DNA of 64,000 bases from Anaerobacillus sp. CMMVII (GTDB lineage Bacteria; Bacillota; Bacilli; Bacillales; Anaerobacillaceae), in assembly GCF_025377685.1 (NCBI RefSeq), contig NZ_JACEHK010000001.1, positions 300,554-364,553 of the forward strand, written 5' to 3'. The notes under the pieces were generated by a model. It had not been told where the DNA came from and did not search any database. It saw nothing but the letters and a program-made list of their open reading frames with translations. Of the stretch, positions 26,264 to 37,292 are shown one piece after another. Each line of letters begins with the position of its first letter. The first letter of the stretch is position 1. The translations under genes were made by a program, and so were the position numbers.

Positions 26264-27685
26264 ATGAGAAAATTGTTTCCTGAAAAATGGCTTGTAGTGA
26301 TAGCAGTATTATTAGGAACTTTTACAATTATTTTAAACAACAGCATGTTAAATCCGGCAGTTCCCCATTTGATGAAGGTATTTGAAGCTGATGCGGTAGC
26401 TACCGGATGGGTAATTACAATCTTCATGGTAACGATGGGAATAACCATGCCATTAACCGGCTACTTAGGAGATAAATTCGGAAAGAAAAAGCTTTATTTG
26501 AGCGGTTTAGTAATCTTTATCATCGGCTCTATTTTAGGCTCGTTTTCTTGGGACCTTAGTTCCCTTATATTTTTCCGGGGCATTCAAGGAATCGCTGGTG
26601 GAATTATGATGCCATTATCAATGGCACTTATCTTTGAAGTATTTCCAAGACATGAGCGGGGACTTGCCACAGGTATCTGGGGCGTTGCAGCGATGATGGC
26701 GCCTACGATTGGGCCTACGATTGGTGGATTTATTATTGAATCTGGCAGTTGGCAGTGGCTCTTTTTAGTTAACGTACCAACAGGGGCTTTAGGAATTTTG
26801 ATTGGTGCAATGTACTTAAAAAATACAAACAGAGTCCAAGGAATTACCTTCGATAAATGGGGATTTGCTTCAGTAACAGTGGGAGTAGGAGCAATCCTAT
26901 ATGCATTAGGGAGAGTTTCAGCAATAGAGCATCTAATACAACCTCTAAATCTTACATTAATAATTATTGGAATAGTCTCGCTATATCTCTTCGTAAAAAT
27001 TGAAAACCATCAAGAGCAGCCATTATTAGATTTATCAATTTTTAAAAACAAGGCTTACACATATAGTGTCTGGATTTCAATTTCAACCTCATTAGCGTTA
27101 TTCGGAGGAATCTTTCTAATACCTTTATTAATTCAACATGTGTACGGGTTAGGGCCGGTAGTCACAGGCCTAGTATTTTTACCAGCGGCGCTTTTCACCG
27201 GCATATTTATGACCATTGGAGGCCGACTTCTCGATCGAAAAGGACCATTACTTGTTGTTACTAGTGGTCTAGTCATGATCGCTGTCCCTACAATTGCTTT
27301 AGGATTTACAACAATGGAAACCTCTTTAGCTATGATTTTCTTACTCATGGCACTGCGAGGAATTGGTCAAGGCTTCTCAACCATGCCTGCGACAACTGCC
27401 GGAATGAATGCCATTCCAGAAAAATTTATTTCTAGAGGATCAGCAATGAACAACGTCTTAAGGCAAATTAGTTCAGCTCTAGGGATCGTCTTTATCTCAA
27501 TCTATTATGAGGTTCGTAAAGTGCAAGTATTTCCTAATGTCGGGACAATGGAAGAAGCAAGTTTACAAGCGATTAATGAAGGGTTTTTGCTTTTAGGGGT
27601 AATCGCCATTCTAACGATACCACTAGGTTTGCTAATAGGCAGAGCTTCTGAAAAACAAGAACGTAAAACAACATTATCGGCGTAG
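26264..27685 (+). CDS. MFS drug-type transporter, DHA2 (EmrB/QacA) family
   Basis: A 473-aa protein with 13-14 hydrophobic segments, as in 14-helix DHA2 proton antiporters. The ATG at 26264 follows AAAGGA at 26250. Motifs seen are the loop 2-3 signature GYLGDKFGKKKLYLSG (motif A), FRGIQGIAGG (motif B region) and GVAAMMAPTIGPTIGG (antiporter motif C). Substrate cannot be told; multidrug export is usual for the family. It stands alone between rex and the thiamine genes, where B. subtilis has tatAy-tatCy. Confidence 0.88.
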   Translation: MRKLFPEKWLVVIAVLLGTFTIILNNSMLNPAVPHLMKVFEADAVATGWVITIFMVTMGITMPLTGYLGDKFGKKKLYLSGLVIFIIGSILGSFSWDLSSLIFFRGIQGIAGGIMMPLSMALIFEVFPRHERGLATGIWGVAAMMAPTIGPTIGGFIIESGSWQWLFLVNVPTGALGILIGAMYLKNTNRVQGITFDKWGFASVTVGVGAILYALGRVSAIEHLIQPLNLTLIIIGIVSLYLFVKIENHQEQPLLDLSIFKNKAYTYSVWISISTSLALFGGIFLIPLLIQHVYGLGPVVTGLVFLPAALFTGIFMTIGGRLLDRKGPLLVVTSGLVMIAVPTIALGFTTMETSLAMIFLLMALRGIGQGFSTMPATTAGMNAIPEKFISRGSAMNNVLRQISSALGIVFISIYYEVRKVQVFPNVGTMEEASLQAINEGFLLLGVIAILTIPLGLLIGRASEKQERKTTLSA

Positions 27686-27766
27686 GAAAAATATTAATTT
27701 CAAAACGATTTAGTATAGAAAGTTTTGAAAACTATGGTATGATAAACAAAATAATATGTTTTACAG

Positions 27767-27857
27767 CTACGGGAGCCTAGAGGACTAGGCTGAGAGGATG
27801 ACTATTCCGTCACAGACCGTGAACCTGATCTGGATCATGCCAGCGGAGGGAAGACTG
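27767..27857 (+). promoter_or_regulatory. TPP riboswitch (THI box)
   Basis: Conserved parts are GGGAGC at 27771, GGCTGAGAGG at 27788, ACCGTGAACCTGATCTGG at 27816-27833 and ATGCCAGCGGAGGGAA at 27837-27852. It precedes thiG and is followed by a terminator hairpin, so TPP binding should stop transcription. Confidence 0.93.
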
Positions 27858-27887
27858 TGATTGTAAGTTTGATCTTTACATGTCTTT

Positions 27888-27918
27888 AAGGCCGCATCTA
27901 GATGATGTGGCTTTTTTC
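27888..27918 (+). terminator. Riboswitch expression-platform terminator
   Basis: GGCCGCATC pairs with GATGTGGC (bulged) around a short loop, followed by six T, 33 nt before the thiG start. It fits a transcription-attenuation switch. Confidence 0.8.
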
Positions 27919-27950
27919 ATGTTTAAAAACAACCCTTAGGAGGAGAAAAA

Positions 27951-28724
27951 ATGGCAAAAGATTTATTGAATATTGGTGGAGTAGAGCTAAATAGTAGATT
28001 ATTAATCGGAACAGGTAAATTTAATAACGATGCGCTCATTCCAGAGGTAATTAGTTCCTCAAAATCACAAGTAATAACTGTGGCGATGCGCCGTGTTGAT
28101 TTTCAAACAAGCCAAGAAAACATCATGAAGTATATACCAAAAGAGATGATTCTTTTACCTAACACTTCAGGAGCTAGAACAGCAGAAGAAGCGGTTCGCA
28201 TTGCAAGACTTGCTCGCGCTGCGGGCATGGGTAACTGGATAAAAATTGAGGTAATCTCAGATCAAAAATACTTATTGCCAGATAACTATGAAACAATTAA
28301 AGCAACGGAAATCTTAGCAAGTGAAGGATTTATTGTTTTACCTTACATGAGTCCTGACCTAATGGTAGCAAAGAAGTTAGAAGAAGTAGGAGCTGCGGCA
28401 GTTATGCCACTAGGAGCACCAATTGGCACAAACCGTGGTCTAAAAACAAAAGAGTTAATACAAATCTTAATTGAAGAATGCGAAAAGCCAGTAATCGTTG
28501 ATGCCGGGATCGGTAAACCATCTCAAGCCTGTGAAGCAATGGAGATGGGGGCAGACGCAGTATTAGTCAATACAGCGATCGCAACGGCTGGTGACCCAGT
28601 AGCGATGGGAGAAGCCTTCAAAGCAGCAGTTCAAGCAGGCCGAACAGCTTATCTATCAGGAGTTGGAAGTGTAGCTAGACAAGCAAGAGCGTCATCACCA
28701 CTGACAGGATTTTTATCAATATAA
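27951..28724 (+). CDS. thiG: Thiazole synthase ThiG
   Basis: ThiG forms the thiazole ring of thiamine from deoxyxylulose phosphate, ThiS-thiocarboxylate and dehydroglycine. It has 257 aa and a TIM-barrel, with AGGAGG before the ATG. The Schiff-base lysine is K98 in [13 protein letters not shown] near the start, [13 protein letters not shown], and the phosphate-binding [10 protein letters not shown] and NTAIA blocks are typical. It is the first gene under the TPP riboswitch. ThiS and ThiF, needed for sulfur delivery, are not next to it and must lie elsewhere. Confidence 0.94.
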   Translation: MAKDLLNIGGVELNSRLLIGTGKFNNDALIPEVISSSKSQVITVAMRRVDFQTSQENIMKYIPKEMILLPNTSGARTAEEAVRIARLARAAGMGNWIKIEVISDQKYLLPDNYETIKATEILASEGFIVLPYMSPDLMVAKKLEEVGAAAVMPLGAPIGTNRGLKTKELIQILIEECEKPVIVDAGIGKPSQACEAMEMGADAVLVNTAIATAGDPVAMGEAFKAAVQAGRTAYLSGVGSVARQARASSPLTGFLSI

Positions 28725-28728
28725 TTTG

Positions 28729-28822
28729 CAGGTTTGAGTTAAGAGTTAAGAGTTGTGAACCGGAATGCTTCGAAGCAAAGCCTAAAATAACTCATAACTC
28801 AACCCTCATAACTCAAAACTAG
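28729..28822. repeat. GAGTTTTGAGTT-type hairpin repeat between thiG and thiH
   Basis: Left arm words TTGAGTTAAGAGTTAAGAG and right arm words AACTCATAACTCAA and AACTCAAAACT surround a core GCTTCGAAGC. It splits two genes that should be co-transcribed, so it may lower thiH expression or protect the thiG message end. It is related to 22199-22356. Confidence 0.6.
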
Positions 28823-28836
28823 GGAGGGGTTTTACC

Positions 28837-29943
28837 GTGAGTTTTTATTATGAATATGAAAAGTTAAAGGAATTGCCTTTTGAGAGTTATTTTCAAGGCT
28901 TTACTGAAATAGATGTTAAGAGAGTTTTGGCAAAGCAACGAATGACCCCTGAAGATTTACTTGTGCTGTTATCACCCGCGGCTGAAGGGTTATTAGAGGA
29001 TATTGCTCAAAAAGCTCATGAATTAACAGTTCAGCATTTTGGAAAAACCATTTTACTTTTTAACCCAATTTATATTGCTGACCATTGTGTGAACCTTTGT
29101 ACTTACTGTAGCTTTAGTGTGACGAACCAATTTCAACGTAGCAAGCTCTCAATGAAACAAATTGAAGTTGAAGCGAAAGCATTAGCAGACCTAGGTTTGA
29201 AGCACATCTTAGTGTTAACAGGTGAGTCCAAAACATCTACGCCTGTTTCATATATTGTTGAGGCTGTGAAAGTACTGAAAAAGTATTTTCCATCGGTAGC
29301 TATTGAAATTAACCCTTTAGATACTGATGAATATAAACAGTTAGCTGAAGCGGGGGTAGACGGCCTTACCGTTTATCAAGAAGTATATAATGAAGAAATC
29401 TATAAATCTGTTCACGTAAAAGGTCCAAAACGTGATTATCGTTATCGAATGGATACCCCTGAGCGTGGGTGTGAAGCAGGCATTCGCCAAATTAATGTTG
29501 GAGCTCTTTTAGGTCTTGATGATTGGAGAAAAGAAGCCTTTTTTGCAGCTATGCACGCAAGATACTTGCAAAGAAAATATTTAGATGCAGAAATCAGTTT
29601 ATCCTTACCAAGAATTCGTCCACATCTTGGTGACTATCAACCAAGATCTATTGTCGAGGATCGTCACCTTGTTCAGGCGATTACAGCATTTAGATTATTT
29701 TTACCGCGAGCAGGAATTACATTATCGACAAGGGAACCTCAAGAATTGAGAGACAATCTTATATACTTAGGTGTCACGAAGATGTCAGCAGGTGCTAGTA
29801 CTGAGGTTGGTGGCTATTCACAATGTGATACTGGTACAGCACAATTTGAAATCTCAGATGAACGATCATTAGCAGAAGTTCAACAAATGATACGAGATAA
29901 AGGCTACCAGCCAGTGTTGAAGGATTGGGAGCTATTAGTGTAA
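28837..29943 (+). CDS. thiH: 2-Iminoacetate synthase ThiH (radical SAM tyrosine lyase)
   Basis: ThiH splits tyrosine to 2-iminoacetate (dehydroglycine) and p-cresol for the thiazole ring. The GTG at 28837 has a strong AGGGAGGGG upstream; 368 aa is the usual length. The radical-SAM cluster motif is C84xxxC88xxC91 (HCVNLCTYCSF). The later EINPLDTDEYKQLAEAGVDGLTVYQE, EAGIRQINVGALLGL and the C-terminal AGASTEVGGY block match ThiH. Most aerobic bacilli use the oxygen-dependent glycine oxidase ThiO here, so ThiH suggests growth without oxygen. Confidence 0.93.
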   Translation: MSFYYEYEKLKELPFESYFQGFTEIDVKRVLAKQRMTPEDLLVLLSPAAEGLLEDIAQKAHELTVQHFGKTILLFNPIYIADHCVNLCTYCSFSVTNQFQRSKLSMKQIEVEAKALADLGLKHILVLTGESKTSTPVSYIVEAVKVLKKYFPSVAIEINPLDTDEYKQLAEAGVDGLTVYQEVYNEEIYKSVHVKGPKRDYRYRMDTPERGCEAGIRQINVGALLGLDDWRKEAFFAAMHARYLQRKYLDAEISLSLPRIRPHLGDYQPRSIVEDRHLVQAITAFRLFLPRAGITLSTREPQELRDNLIYLGVTKMSAGASTEVGGYSQCDTGTAQFEISDERSLAEVQQMIRDKGYQPVLKDWELLV

Positions 29944-30003
29944 AAGGTGTGGAGGAGAGTTCACAGCTTAAACCTAAATAAAAAAGGGAAAAGATAAGCA
30001 ACG

Positions 30004-30036
30004 AACGGAGTATGGAATATTACTCCGTTTTTTTGT
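30004..30036 (+). terminator. Terminator of thiG-thiH
   Basis: AACGGAGTA and TACTCCGTT form a perfect 9-bp stem followed by a T run. Confidence 0.88.
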
Positions 30037-30136
30037 TGTTTTAAAGAGATATAAGTCCGATATTTCTAGTGGAATGAAAAGAAAAATGCGTTGAGGCACT
30101 TCAAGTAAAATTAAATATTGAGACCCTTTAATTGTA

Positions 30137-30165
30137 AAAAAAAGCGAACGCGAGGTTCGCTTTCC
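30137..30165. terminator. Terminator of ydiL-ydiK
   Basis: AAAGCGAAC and GTTCGCTTT flank a 5-nt loop; the A run upstream serves as the T run for the minus-strand genes. Confidence 0.8.
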
Positions 30166-30357
30166 CTATTTATCTTGTGCTTTTGGTTTAAACGTAAAGT
30201 ACCGGATTGCTATCACAAAGTCGTATGTAGCGATAGCCATTAAGGCAATGGTGAAGAGGTCCCATTCGCCAGTTCGACCTCTTTGCTGAATGGCAAAGAA
30301 GACAAAGCTAGCTCCCATTAAAAGATAGGCGGTACCCCAAAATAATGGTGATCTCAT
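30166..30357 (-). CDS. ydiK: Small membrane protein YdiK (DUF4305)
   Basis: A 63-aa protein with two membrane segments (about residues 6-24 and 33-54) and a basic tail. Length and position beside the CPBP protease gene and groESL match B. subtilis ydiK. Function is unknown. Its ATG (complement of 30355-30357) abuts the ydiL stop, so the two are co-transcribed and probably translationally coupled. Confidence 0.85.
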   Translation of the reverse strand: MRSPLFWGTAYLLMGASFVFFAIQQRGRTGEWDLFTIALMAIATYDFVIAIRYFTFKPKAQDK

Positions 30358-31071
30358 TTATAGTAGTCCTCCAATAAAGCCTTGCATTTCCTCTAGTTTT
30401 CTTTGAAGTTCCATTAGACGATCTCCAAAAATAACCTGTACGATCATGACAAAGCTATTTAATGCCACGTGGGCCATAATCGGAACGATAATTCGTTTTG
30501 TTTTTACATAAAGGAAAGCAAAGACAATTCCCATAAATGTATAAACTAACAGGTGTTCAAAATCCATATGAACAGCAGCAAAGATGACTGAACTAATTAC
30601 CGCAGCGATCCAAAAGTTAAATCGTTTATATAAGCTACCAAAAATAATCATTCGAAAAATGATTTCCTCTAAGATAGGACCAATAACTGCGACTACTAAC
30701 ATGAGTGCAGGCGTGGCTTTCGCCAATTCAACAATCATTTCGGTATTCTCAGAACCCGGCTCAATTCCAAATACAGAAATCTCAATAAGTACTGCAACAT
30801 ATTGGGCCATAAAAGCCATGAAAATTCCGGCAATTGACCAAACAATTGCATCACTTTTTGAGCTGCGTTCCTGATTCAAATGACGTTCTGCCATGTCTTG
30901 TCTTAATAGAAATAAAATTAAGATAAAACCAACCGAAAAACTGAAGATCGTCCAAACTCCTGGAATTTGGTTTTTATCCATTCCCATTAACATTAAAACA
31001 GGTACACCGATAATTGCAGATAATTGCATCAAAATGTAAGTTAGTAGGACTAACCAATATCGTCTCGTCAA
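30358..31071 (-). CDS. ydiL: CPBP-family intramembrane metalloprotease YdiL
   Basis: A 237-aa polytopic membrane protein of the Abi/CAAX-protease (CPBP) family. Conserved motifs are E135-E136xxxR140 (EEIIFR), H168 (AAVHMDF) and H201xxxN205 (HVALN), the expected metal-binding and catalytic residues. Known relatives cleave membrane proteins or act in bacteriocin immunity; the substrate here is unknown. It is divergent from groES, as in B. subtilis. Confidence 0.9.
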   Translation of the reverse strand: MTRRYWLVLLTYILMQLSAIIGVPVLMLMGMDKNQIPGVWTIFSFSVGFILILFLLRQDMAERHLNQERSSKSDAIVWSIAGIFMAFMAQYVAVLIEISVFGIEPGSENTEMIVELAKATPALMLVVAVIGPILEEIIFRMIIFGSLYKRFNFWIAAVISSVIFAAVHMDFEHLLVYTFMGIVFAFLYVKTKRIIVPIMAHVALNSFVMIVQVIFGDRLMELQRKLEEMQGFIGGLL

Positions 31072-31515
31072 TACAAAAACTCCTTTTTAAAATGTAAAAT
31101 TCAGAATGTAGAATATAATGGCTTGTGTAACTTCAAATTCCACATTTTCCATCCTACATTGTACCATAGAATCCACATTTCTTTGTTTTAGAACCTCTGA
31201 AGAAATATAAAAAAATGCTCTGTATAAATATACTCCAAAAAGTCAAAAGTAATGAAGGATAATTTTTCTAATACTATCTTTCATGATCGTTTAAGAAAAG
31301 CTAACTTTTACCATAAAGAGAATGTACATATTTCTGTAAATTTCAACAAGACATGTTACTTTTAGTCGATTTTCTTTAGGGTGAAAAAGCCAAGTTTTTC
31401 TAAAAAAATTATTAAAAATACTTGCAAAATAGAATTGAAATGATTATTATAGGAATTGTGTTAGCACTCATACTGTTTGAGTGCTAACAACTAAAAATCA
31501 TTTCGATGAGGGAGG
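31072..31515. promoter_or_regulatory. ydiL-groES divergent intergenic region with groES promoter
   Basis: 444 nt without a gene. The left part (31086-31166) holds loosely inverted AATGTA/TACATT words and no T run. The groES promoter is TTGCAA at 31422-31427, a 17-nt spacer and TATTAT at 31445-31450; transcription would start just before the CIRCE element. Confidence 0.7.
31461..31487. promoter_or_regulatory. CIRCE operator (HrcA site)
   Basis: A perfect TTAGCACTC-N9-GAGTGCTAA, about 10 nt downstream of the -10 of the groES promoter. HrcA bound here represses groESL in the absence of heat stress. Confidence 0.97.
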
Positions 31516-31524
31516 TTGTTTTCC

Positions 31525-31809
31525 TTGTTAAAGCCATTAGGTGATCGTATTGTGATTGAACAAGTTGAAACTGAAGAAAAAACTGCTAGCGGGATTGTAC
31601 TTCCTGATACAGCGAAAGAAAAGCCACAAGAGGGCCGTGTTGTTGCTGTAGGTTCTGGACGTGTCCTAGAGAGCGGCGAGCGAGTTGCGTTAGAAGTAAA
31701 AGAAGGAGATAAAGTAATCTTCTCTAAATACGCAGGCACTGAAGTTAAACTTGATGGTAAAGAATACTTAATCCTTCGTGAAAACGACGTATTAGCGATC
31801 GTAGACTAA
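31525..31809 (+). CDS. groES: Co-chaperonin GroES
   Basis: GroES is the 10-kDa lid of the GroEL chamber. The frame opens at a TTG at 31516, but the TTG at 31525, nine nt after GAGGGAGG, gives the usual start [12 protein letters not shown] and 94 aa. Motifs seen are the mobile loop around [12 protein letters not shown] and the end [13 protein letters not shown]. The start codon TTG is unusual for a highly expressed gene; an error at that base is possible. Confidence 0.96.
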   Translation: MLKPLGDRIVIEQVETEEKTASGIVLPDTAKEKPQEGRVVAVGSGRVLESGERVALEVKEGDKVIFSKYAGTEVKLDGKEYLILRENDVLAIVD

Positions 31810-31919
31810 TCATACTTCTATTAGAAAACAAATAAGCTATGAAAGTAGCTTGCAGAAGATTAGTTTTTAAACATAGGTAGGGTTGTTCCTACTACATAGA
31901 AAACTAGGAGGTAGAGTAG

Positions 31920-33554
<1,635 letters not shown>

Positions 33555-33593
33555 TCTGCCCCTCAAAGCCTTGATATATAAGGGTTTTTGATT

Positions 33594-33650
33594 GGTTTGC
33601 TAACAAAATGCTAACACAATAAAAAATTATGGAGGCTCCTCATAAGTTCA
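33594..33650 (+). repeat. att-like direct repeat, left copy
   Basis: TGGTTTGCTAACAAAATGC followed by TAACA and a GGAGG-CTCCTCAT block. A diverged copy in the same direction lies at 37341-37395, on the far side of lutABC. Both sit at the 3' end of integrase remnants. Confidence 0.5.
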
Positions 33651-33815
33651 CTGAACTTGTGAGAGGCTTCTTTTTTCATTTCTTGCGTCATATGAAGGTA
33701 CACATTTTTTGTGATTTGGTCATCGGTATGGCCAACCTAGACGGTCCATGTTATGTTCGAGTGAGACACCCGGCTTCGGCAAGAAGCGAGGGGTGTGTAT
33801 GCCTTAATGCGATTT
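33611..33815 (-). pseudogene. Decayed tyrosine recombinase (integrase) 3' end
   Basis: On the minus strand the pieces ALRHTHPSLLAEAG, VSLEHNMDRLG and GHTDDQITKNVYLHMTQEM then KKEASHKFSELMRSL can be read in order with two frame changes, ending in a TAG at 33613-33611. R-x-x-H (RHTH) and the LGH...Y layout are those of phage-type tyrosine recombinases. The N-terminal two thirds is gone. It lies just after groEL and points at it, so an element once integrated here. Confidence 0.7.
33631..33674 (+). terminator. Hairpin likely ending groESL
   Basis: GGAGGCTCCTCATAAGTTCA and the complementary TGAACTTGTGAGAGGCTTC make a long, slightly imperfect stem followed by TTTTTT. It overlaps the end of the integrase relic. 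Confidence 0.75.
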
Positions 33816-34017
33816 TCAATAACCGTTTCATTCGGTTTTGGTTTTCCTGACTTTTGTTAAAAGTTGTGTTTTATTAAGCAACACATAGTAACTGGGGATG
33901 ATTTTTAATTTAACTTAGAAGTGTTAATTCCATCAATAATCCCCCCGAAAGCTGAAATTTCGTTATAGTCACTATGGCATAAGGCTATAAATGATTAGTT
34001 AAATGCTATCTTATAAC

Positions 34018-34066
34018 AAGAAGTCCTGAAACTATTGATATTAAGTAGTTTCAGGACTTCTTTTTT
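34018..34066. terminator. Strong bidirectional terminator
   Basis: AAGAAGTCCTGAAACTA pairs perfectly over 17 bp with TAGTTTCAGGACTTCTT and is followed by a T run. No plus-strand gene ends near it, so it may belong to a lost gene. 34067-34294 holds only the lut leader, with a TATAAT at 34253-34258. Confidence 0.85.
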
Positions 34067-34294
34067 CTGTTTATTCACAACTACTAAATTGACTACTAAA
34101 AAATCAGTTTACAAGGTGGTTTTTCATTGGATATTCTAATTTCTTTCTTTCTTCACCGCATTGTTTTACAATTCTGTGGCTTATAGAGGTAGATATTATG
34201 AACTTTATAGAAAACTGTAGATTCTTGATATACAGAAAAGTTTTTAACTTAGTATAATACTCGAAGAAAGTTACAAAACAAGGGGAGATTTGAA

Positions 34295-35011
34295 ATGAAA
34301 GTAACATTATTTACAACCTGTATTGTAGATTTTATGGCAATGAATGTCGGTAAAGCTACCGTTGAAATACTTGAAGGTCTGGGGCATGAGATCGATTATC
34401 CTATGAACCAAACATGTTGCGGGCAACCCACGTACAACACTGGATACGTAGAGAAAACAAAAAATACAATTAAGCATTTTATCGAAACGTTTGAACATGC
34501 TGAAGTGATTGTTTCACCTTCAGGTTCTTGTGTTTCATTTGTAAAAGAATATCCACATGTTTTAGCTGATGATAAAGAATGGAAAGAAAGAGCTGAAAAA
34601 GTTGCAGCAAAAACATATGAATTATCTCAATTTTTAGTTGAGGTTATTAGTGTAGAAGACTTTTCTGCAAAACTTCCAGGAAAGGCTGTTTACCACCACA
34701 ACTGCCATACAGCAAGATTTTTAAAAGTGAAAGAACAGCCATTAAAACTTCTTTCGAAAGTAGAAGGTCTAGAATTAGTAGATTTCCATAACTCGGATAA
34801 GTGTTGCGGGTTTGGTGGTACCTTCTCTGTTAAGATGGGAGATATTTCAGCTGAAGTTGCTGATGAAAAAGCAAGGTATATCCAAGAAGCTACCCCTGAT
34901 TATTTGATAGGTGCAGACTTTGCTTGTCTAATGAATATTGGTGGACGTTTAAGTAGACTTGGTTCAAATATCAAAGTAATGCATATTGCTGAAGTGCTAA
35001 ATTCTAAATAG
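34295..35011 (+). CDS. lutA: Lactate utilization protein LutA
   Basis: LutABC oxidises L-lactate to pyruvate in Bacillus. LutA is the subunit with two cysteine-rich CCG domains: C41-C42 in TCCGQP and C170-C171 in DKCCGFGG, with HHNCHTARF between. It has 238 aa, the usual length, and GGGGAG before the ATG. It opens a tight three-gene operon (14 nt to lutB; lutB and lutC overlap by 1 nt). Confidence 0.94.
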   Translation: MKVTLFTTCIVDFMAMNVGKATVEILEGLGHEIDYPMNQTCCGQPTYNTGYVEKTKNTIKHFIETFEHAEVIVSPSGSCVSFVKEYPHVLADDKEWKERAEKVAAKTYELSQFLVEVISVEDFSAKLPGKAVYHHNCHTARFLKVKEQPLKLLSKVEGLELVDFHNSDKCCGFGGTFSVKMGDISAEVADEKARYIQEATPDYLIGADFACLMNIGGRLSRLGSNIKVMHIAEVLNSK

Positions 35012-35025
35012 TAAGGGGAGCCAAA

Positions 35026-36453
35026 ATGGGAATTAAGATTAATGACCAAAGTTTTAAGAAAAATCTTGAAAAGAATTTAAACGATGATTTCATGCGTGCT
35101 GCAATGGTGAAAGCTCAAGATTTAATTAATAAAAATAGAACGAACGTGCTATCGCAATTGGGAGATGGTAATTTCCGTGAGTGGCAAAAACTATCAGGAG
35201 AAGTTCGTGCCCACGTTCTTGAAAACTTAGATTTTTACTTAAATCAATTCGCTGAAAACGTTGTCAAAAATGGAGGTAACGTATTTTTTGCAAAGGATGC
35301 TAAGGAAGCCTCTCAGTATGTTACTAATCTAGCAATAGAAAGAGGCGTTAAAAAAGTTGTAAAAGCTAAATCGATGGTTACAGAGGAAATTGGAATTAAC
35401 CACGAATTGATTGATGCTGGGATAGATGTAATGGAAACTGACTTAGCTGAATACATTTTGCAATTAGATGACTGGAATCCACCTTCCCATATGGTAGTGC
35501 CATCTTTACATTTAAACAAAACTCAAATTCGTGATGTTTTTGCCAAGAATGGATATACTGGCAAAGATATTCCAGAAGACTTAGCTGCATTTTCTCGGGC
35601 TCAACTGCGTAATGAGTTTGTAACAGCTGATATGGGGATTTATGGATGTAACTTTGCTATCGCTGAATCAGGAGCGATTTCATTAATCAGTAATGAAGGA
35701 AATATCGATCTTTGTACATCGGCACCTGAATTACAAGTGTCTGTCATGGGGATGGAACGTATTGTAGCTACCTATGAAGATGCAGATATCTGTATTAGCT
35801 TATTAGCTAGAAGTGCAGTAGGGGCAAAAAGTACAAGTTATACGACATTTGTAAACGGGGTTACTGAAGAAGGTGCTGCGGATGGTGCGAAAGAATTTCA
35901 TGTAGTGATCATTGATAATGGACGTTCTAAAGTATTAAAGTCACAATTCAAAGAAGTATTACAATGTATGCGCTGTGCTGCATGCTTAAATATCTGTCCA
36001 GTATATCGGCAAGTTGGTGGACACTCTTATAATGCTATCTATTCTGGGCCACTTGGGGTTGTATTAACGCCACTTCTTGCAGGCTATGATGACTTCAAAG
36101 AACTTCCAAATATGTGTTCACTTTGTGGTGCGTGTACAGAAGTTTGTCCATCTAATATCAAGTTGCATTCATTAATTCATGAGCACAAGCGTGTGTTAGC
36201 TGAAGAAAAGAAGGTTTCTGCATTTTGGGGTGCGAGTATGTCTGGAGCAGGTATGGTTTTAAGCCGTCCTTGGATGTACAAGCTAGGAACAAGTGTTGCG
36301 CCACTAATGACAAAACCATTGATGGAAGATGGAAAAATTAAAAAAGGGGTTAGTGTTCTTAAAGGTTGGACAGACAAACGCGACCTGCCAGCAATGGAAA
36401 AAACACGTTTCAGAGATTGGTATGCATCTAGAAGTAAAGGAGGAAATAAATAA
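35026..36453 (+). CDS. lutB: Lactate utilization protein LutB (4Fe-4S)
   Basis: A 475-aa iron-sulfur subunit of the L-lactate oxidising complex. The N-terminal LUD domain (including VTADMGIYGCNFAIAESG) is followed by two ferredoxin-type clusters: C314xxC317xxC320xxxC324 and C364xxC367xxC370xxxC374. The ATG follows AAGGGGAG. Confidence 0.95.
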   Translation: MGIKINDQSFKKNLEKNLNDDFMRAAMVKAQDLINKNRTNVLSQLGDGNFREWQKLSGEVRAHVLENLDFYLNQFAENVVKNGGNVFFAKDAKEASQYVTNLAIERGVKKVVKAKSMVTEEIGINHELIDAGIDVMETDLAEYILQLDDWNPPSHMVVPSLHLNKTQIRDVFAKNGYTGKDIPEDLAAFSRAQLRNEFVTADMGIYGCNFAIAESGAISLISNEGNIDLCTSAPELQVSVMGMERIVATYEDADICISLLARSAVGAKSTSYTTFVNGVTEEGAADGAKEFHVVIIDNGRSKVLKSQFKEVLQCMRCAACLNICPVYRQVGGHSYNAIYSGPLGVVLTPLLAGYDDFKELPNMCSLCGACTEVCPSNIKLHSLIHEHKRVLAEEKKVSAFWGASMSGAGMVLSRPWMYKLGTSVAPLMTKPLMEDGKIKKGVSVLKGWTDKRDLPAMEKTRFRDWYASRSKGGNK

Positions 36454-37163
36454 TGAAAAAAGGACAAATTTTAAATAGAGAGTCATTTATTTCTAACCTT
36501 TCAAACATACTTGGTCGAGAAATGCCGAAAGAGGTTGTGCATCCTGAATTATCAAGCAAACCTCATCTTGAAATTTATAAAGGCTTTACTCAAGCGCAAT
36601 TATCTGAAGAGTTCCATAAGAATGCTCAAGTTAACAAAGCTGGATCTGGTGGTAAGATTGATTCCGTAATTATCGAGAAAAAAGATCTTGCAAAAACTGT
36701 AGCTGAGAAACTGGTTGAACATGGAACTGGGCCAATTATCGCTTGGAACGATGAGCGTTTTACAGAATGGGGTCTAAATGATGTGTTGAAAGATGCGTAT
36801 GTTTGGACTGATGAAAAAGGCCGTGAAAATGTAGATAAGGCATTGAATGCGTCTTATGGCGTGTGTATCAGTGATCTTTCACTTGCTGAAACAGCTTCTT
36901 ATACTGTCATTGATAAGTTGGGAAAAGGAAGATCGTCAAACTTCCTGCCATTAAATTATGTTTGCATTGTACCGCAAAGTACAATTGTTCCTCGTTTAAC
37001 ACAAGGAATGCAAAAACTTCACGAAATGTCAAAAGAAGGAATAAATCCTGCAGCCATTAATTTTATTTGTGGTTCAAGTAGTTCCTCTGACATTGAGTTA
37101 AACAAGGTATGGGGCGTACATGGACCTATTCGTTTAACTTATCTCATTGTTTCTGATTTATAA
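36453..37163 (+). CDS. lutC: Lactate utilization protein LutC
   Basis: The third subunit of the lactate operon, 236 aa with one LUD domain (the late DLSLAETASY and LPLNYVCIVPQSTIVPRL blocks). The ATG overlaps the lutB stop by one base; AAAGGAGG is upstream inside lutB. Expression in B. subtilis is repressed by LutR; no lutR gene is present in this window. Confidence 0.93.
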   Translation: MKKGQILNRESFISNLSNILGREMPKEVVHPELSSKPHLEIYKGFTQAQLSEEFHKNAQVNKAGSGGKIDSVIIEKKDLAKTVAEKLVEHGTGPIIAWNDERFTEWGLNDVLKDAYVWTDEKGRENVDKALNASYGVCISDLSLAETASYTVIDKLGKGRSSNFLPLNYVCIVPQSTIVPRLTQGMQKLHEMSKEGINPAAINFICGSSSSSDIELNKVWGVHGPIRLTYLIVSDL

Positions 37164-37292
37164 TTCAAATACTCTACAGTAATTGCTAACACGATCCAAT
37201 GAAAACAGTAAAATCACATGAAAATGTTACAGACAGATCTTAACAAGCTATAATCTACCGCACTTATCTCGCATAACGTTAAAGATATTACA

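Noticed and set aside
30584..30874. 96-codon plus-strand frame
   Set aside because: It is the shadow of the ydiL coding strand.
33629..33850. 73-codon plus-strand frame after groEL
   Set aside because: The same DNA reads as a decayed integrase on the minus strand with recognisable motifs (RHTH, LGHTDDQITKNVY).
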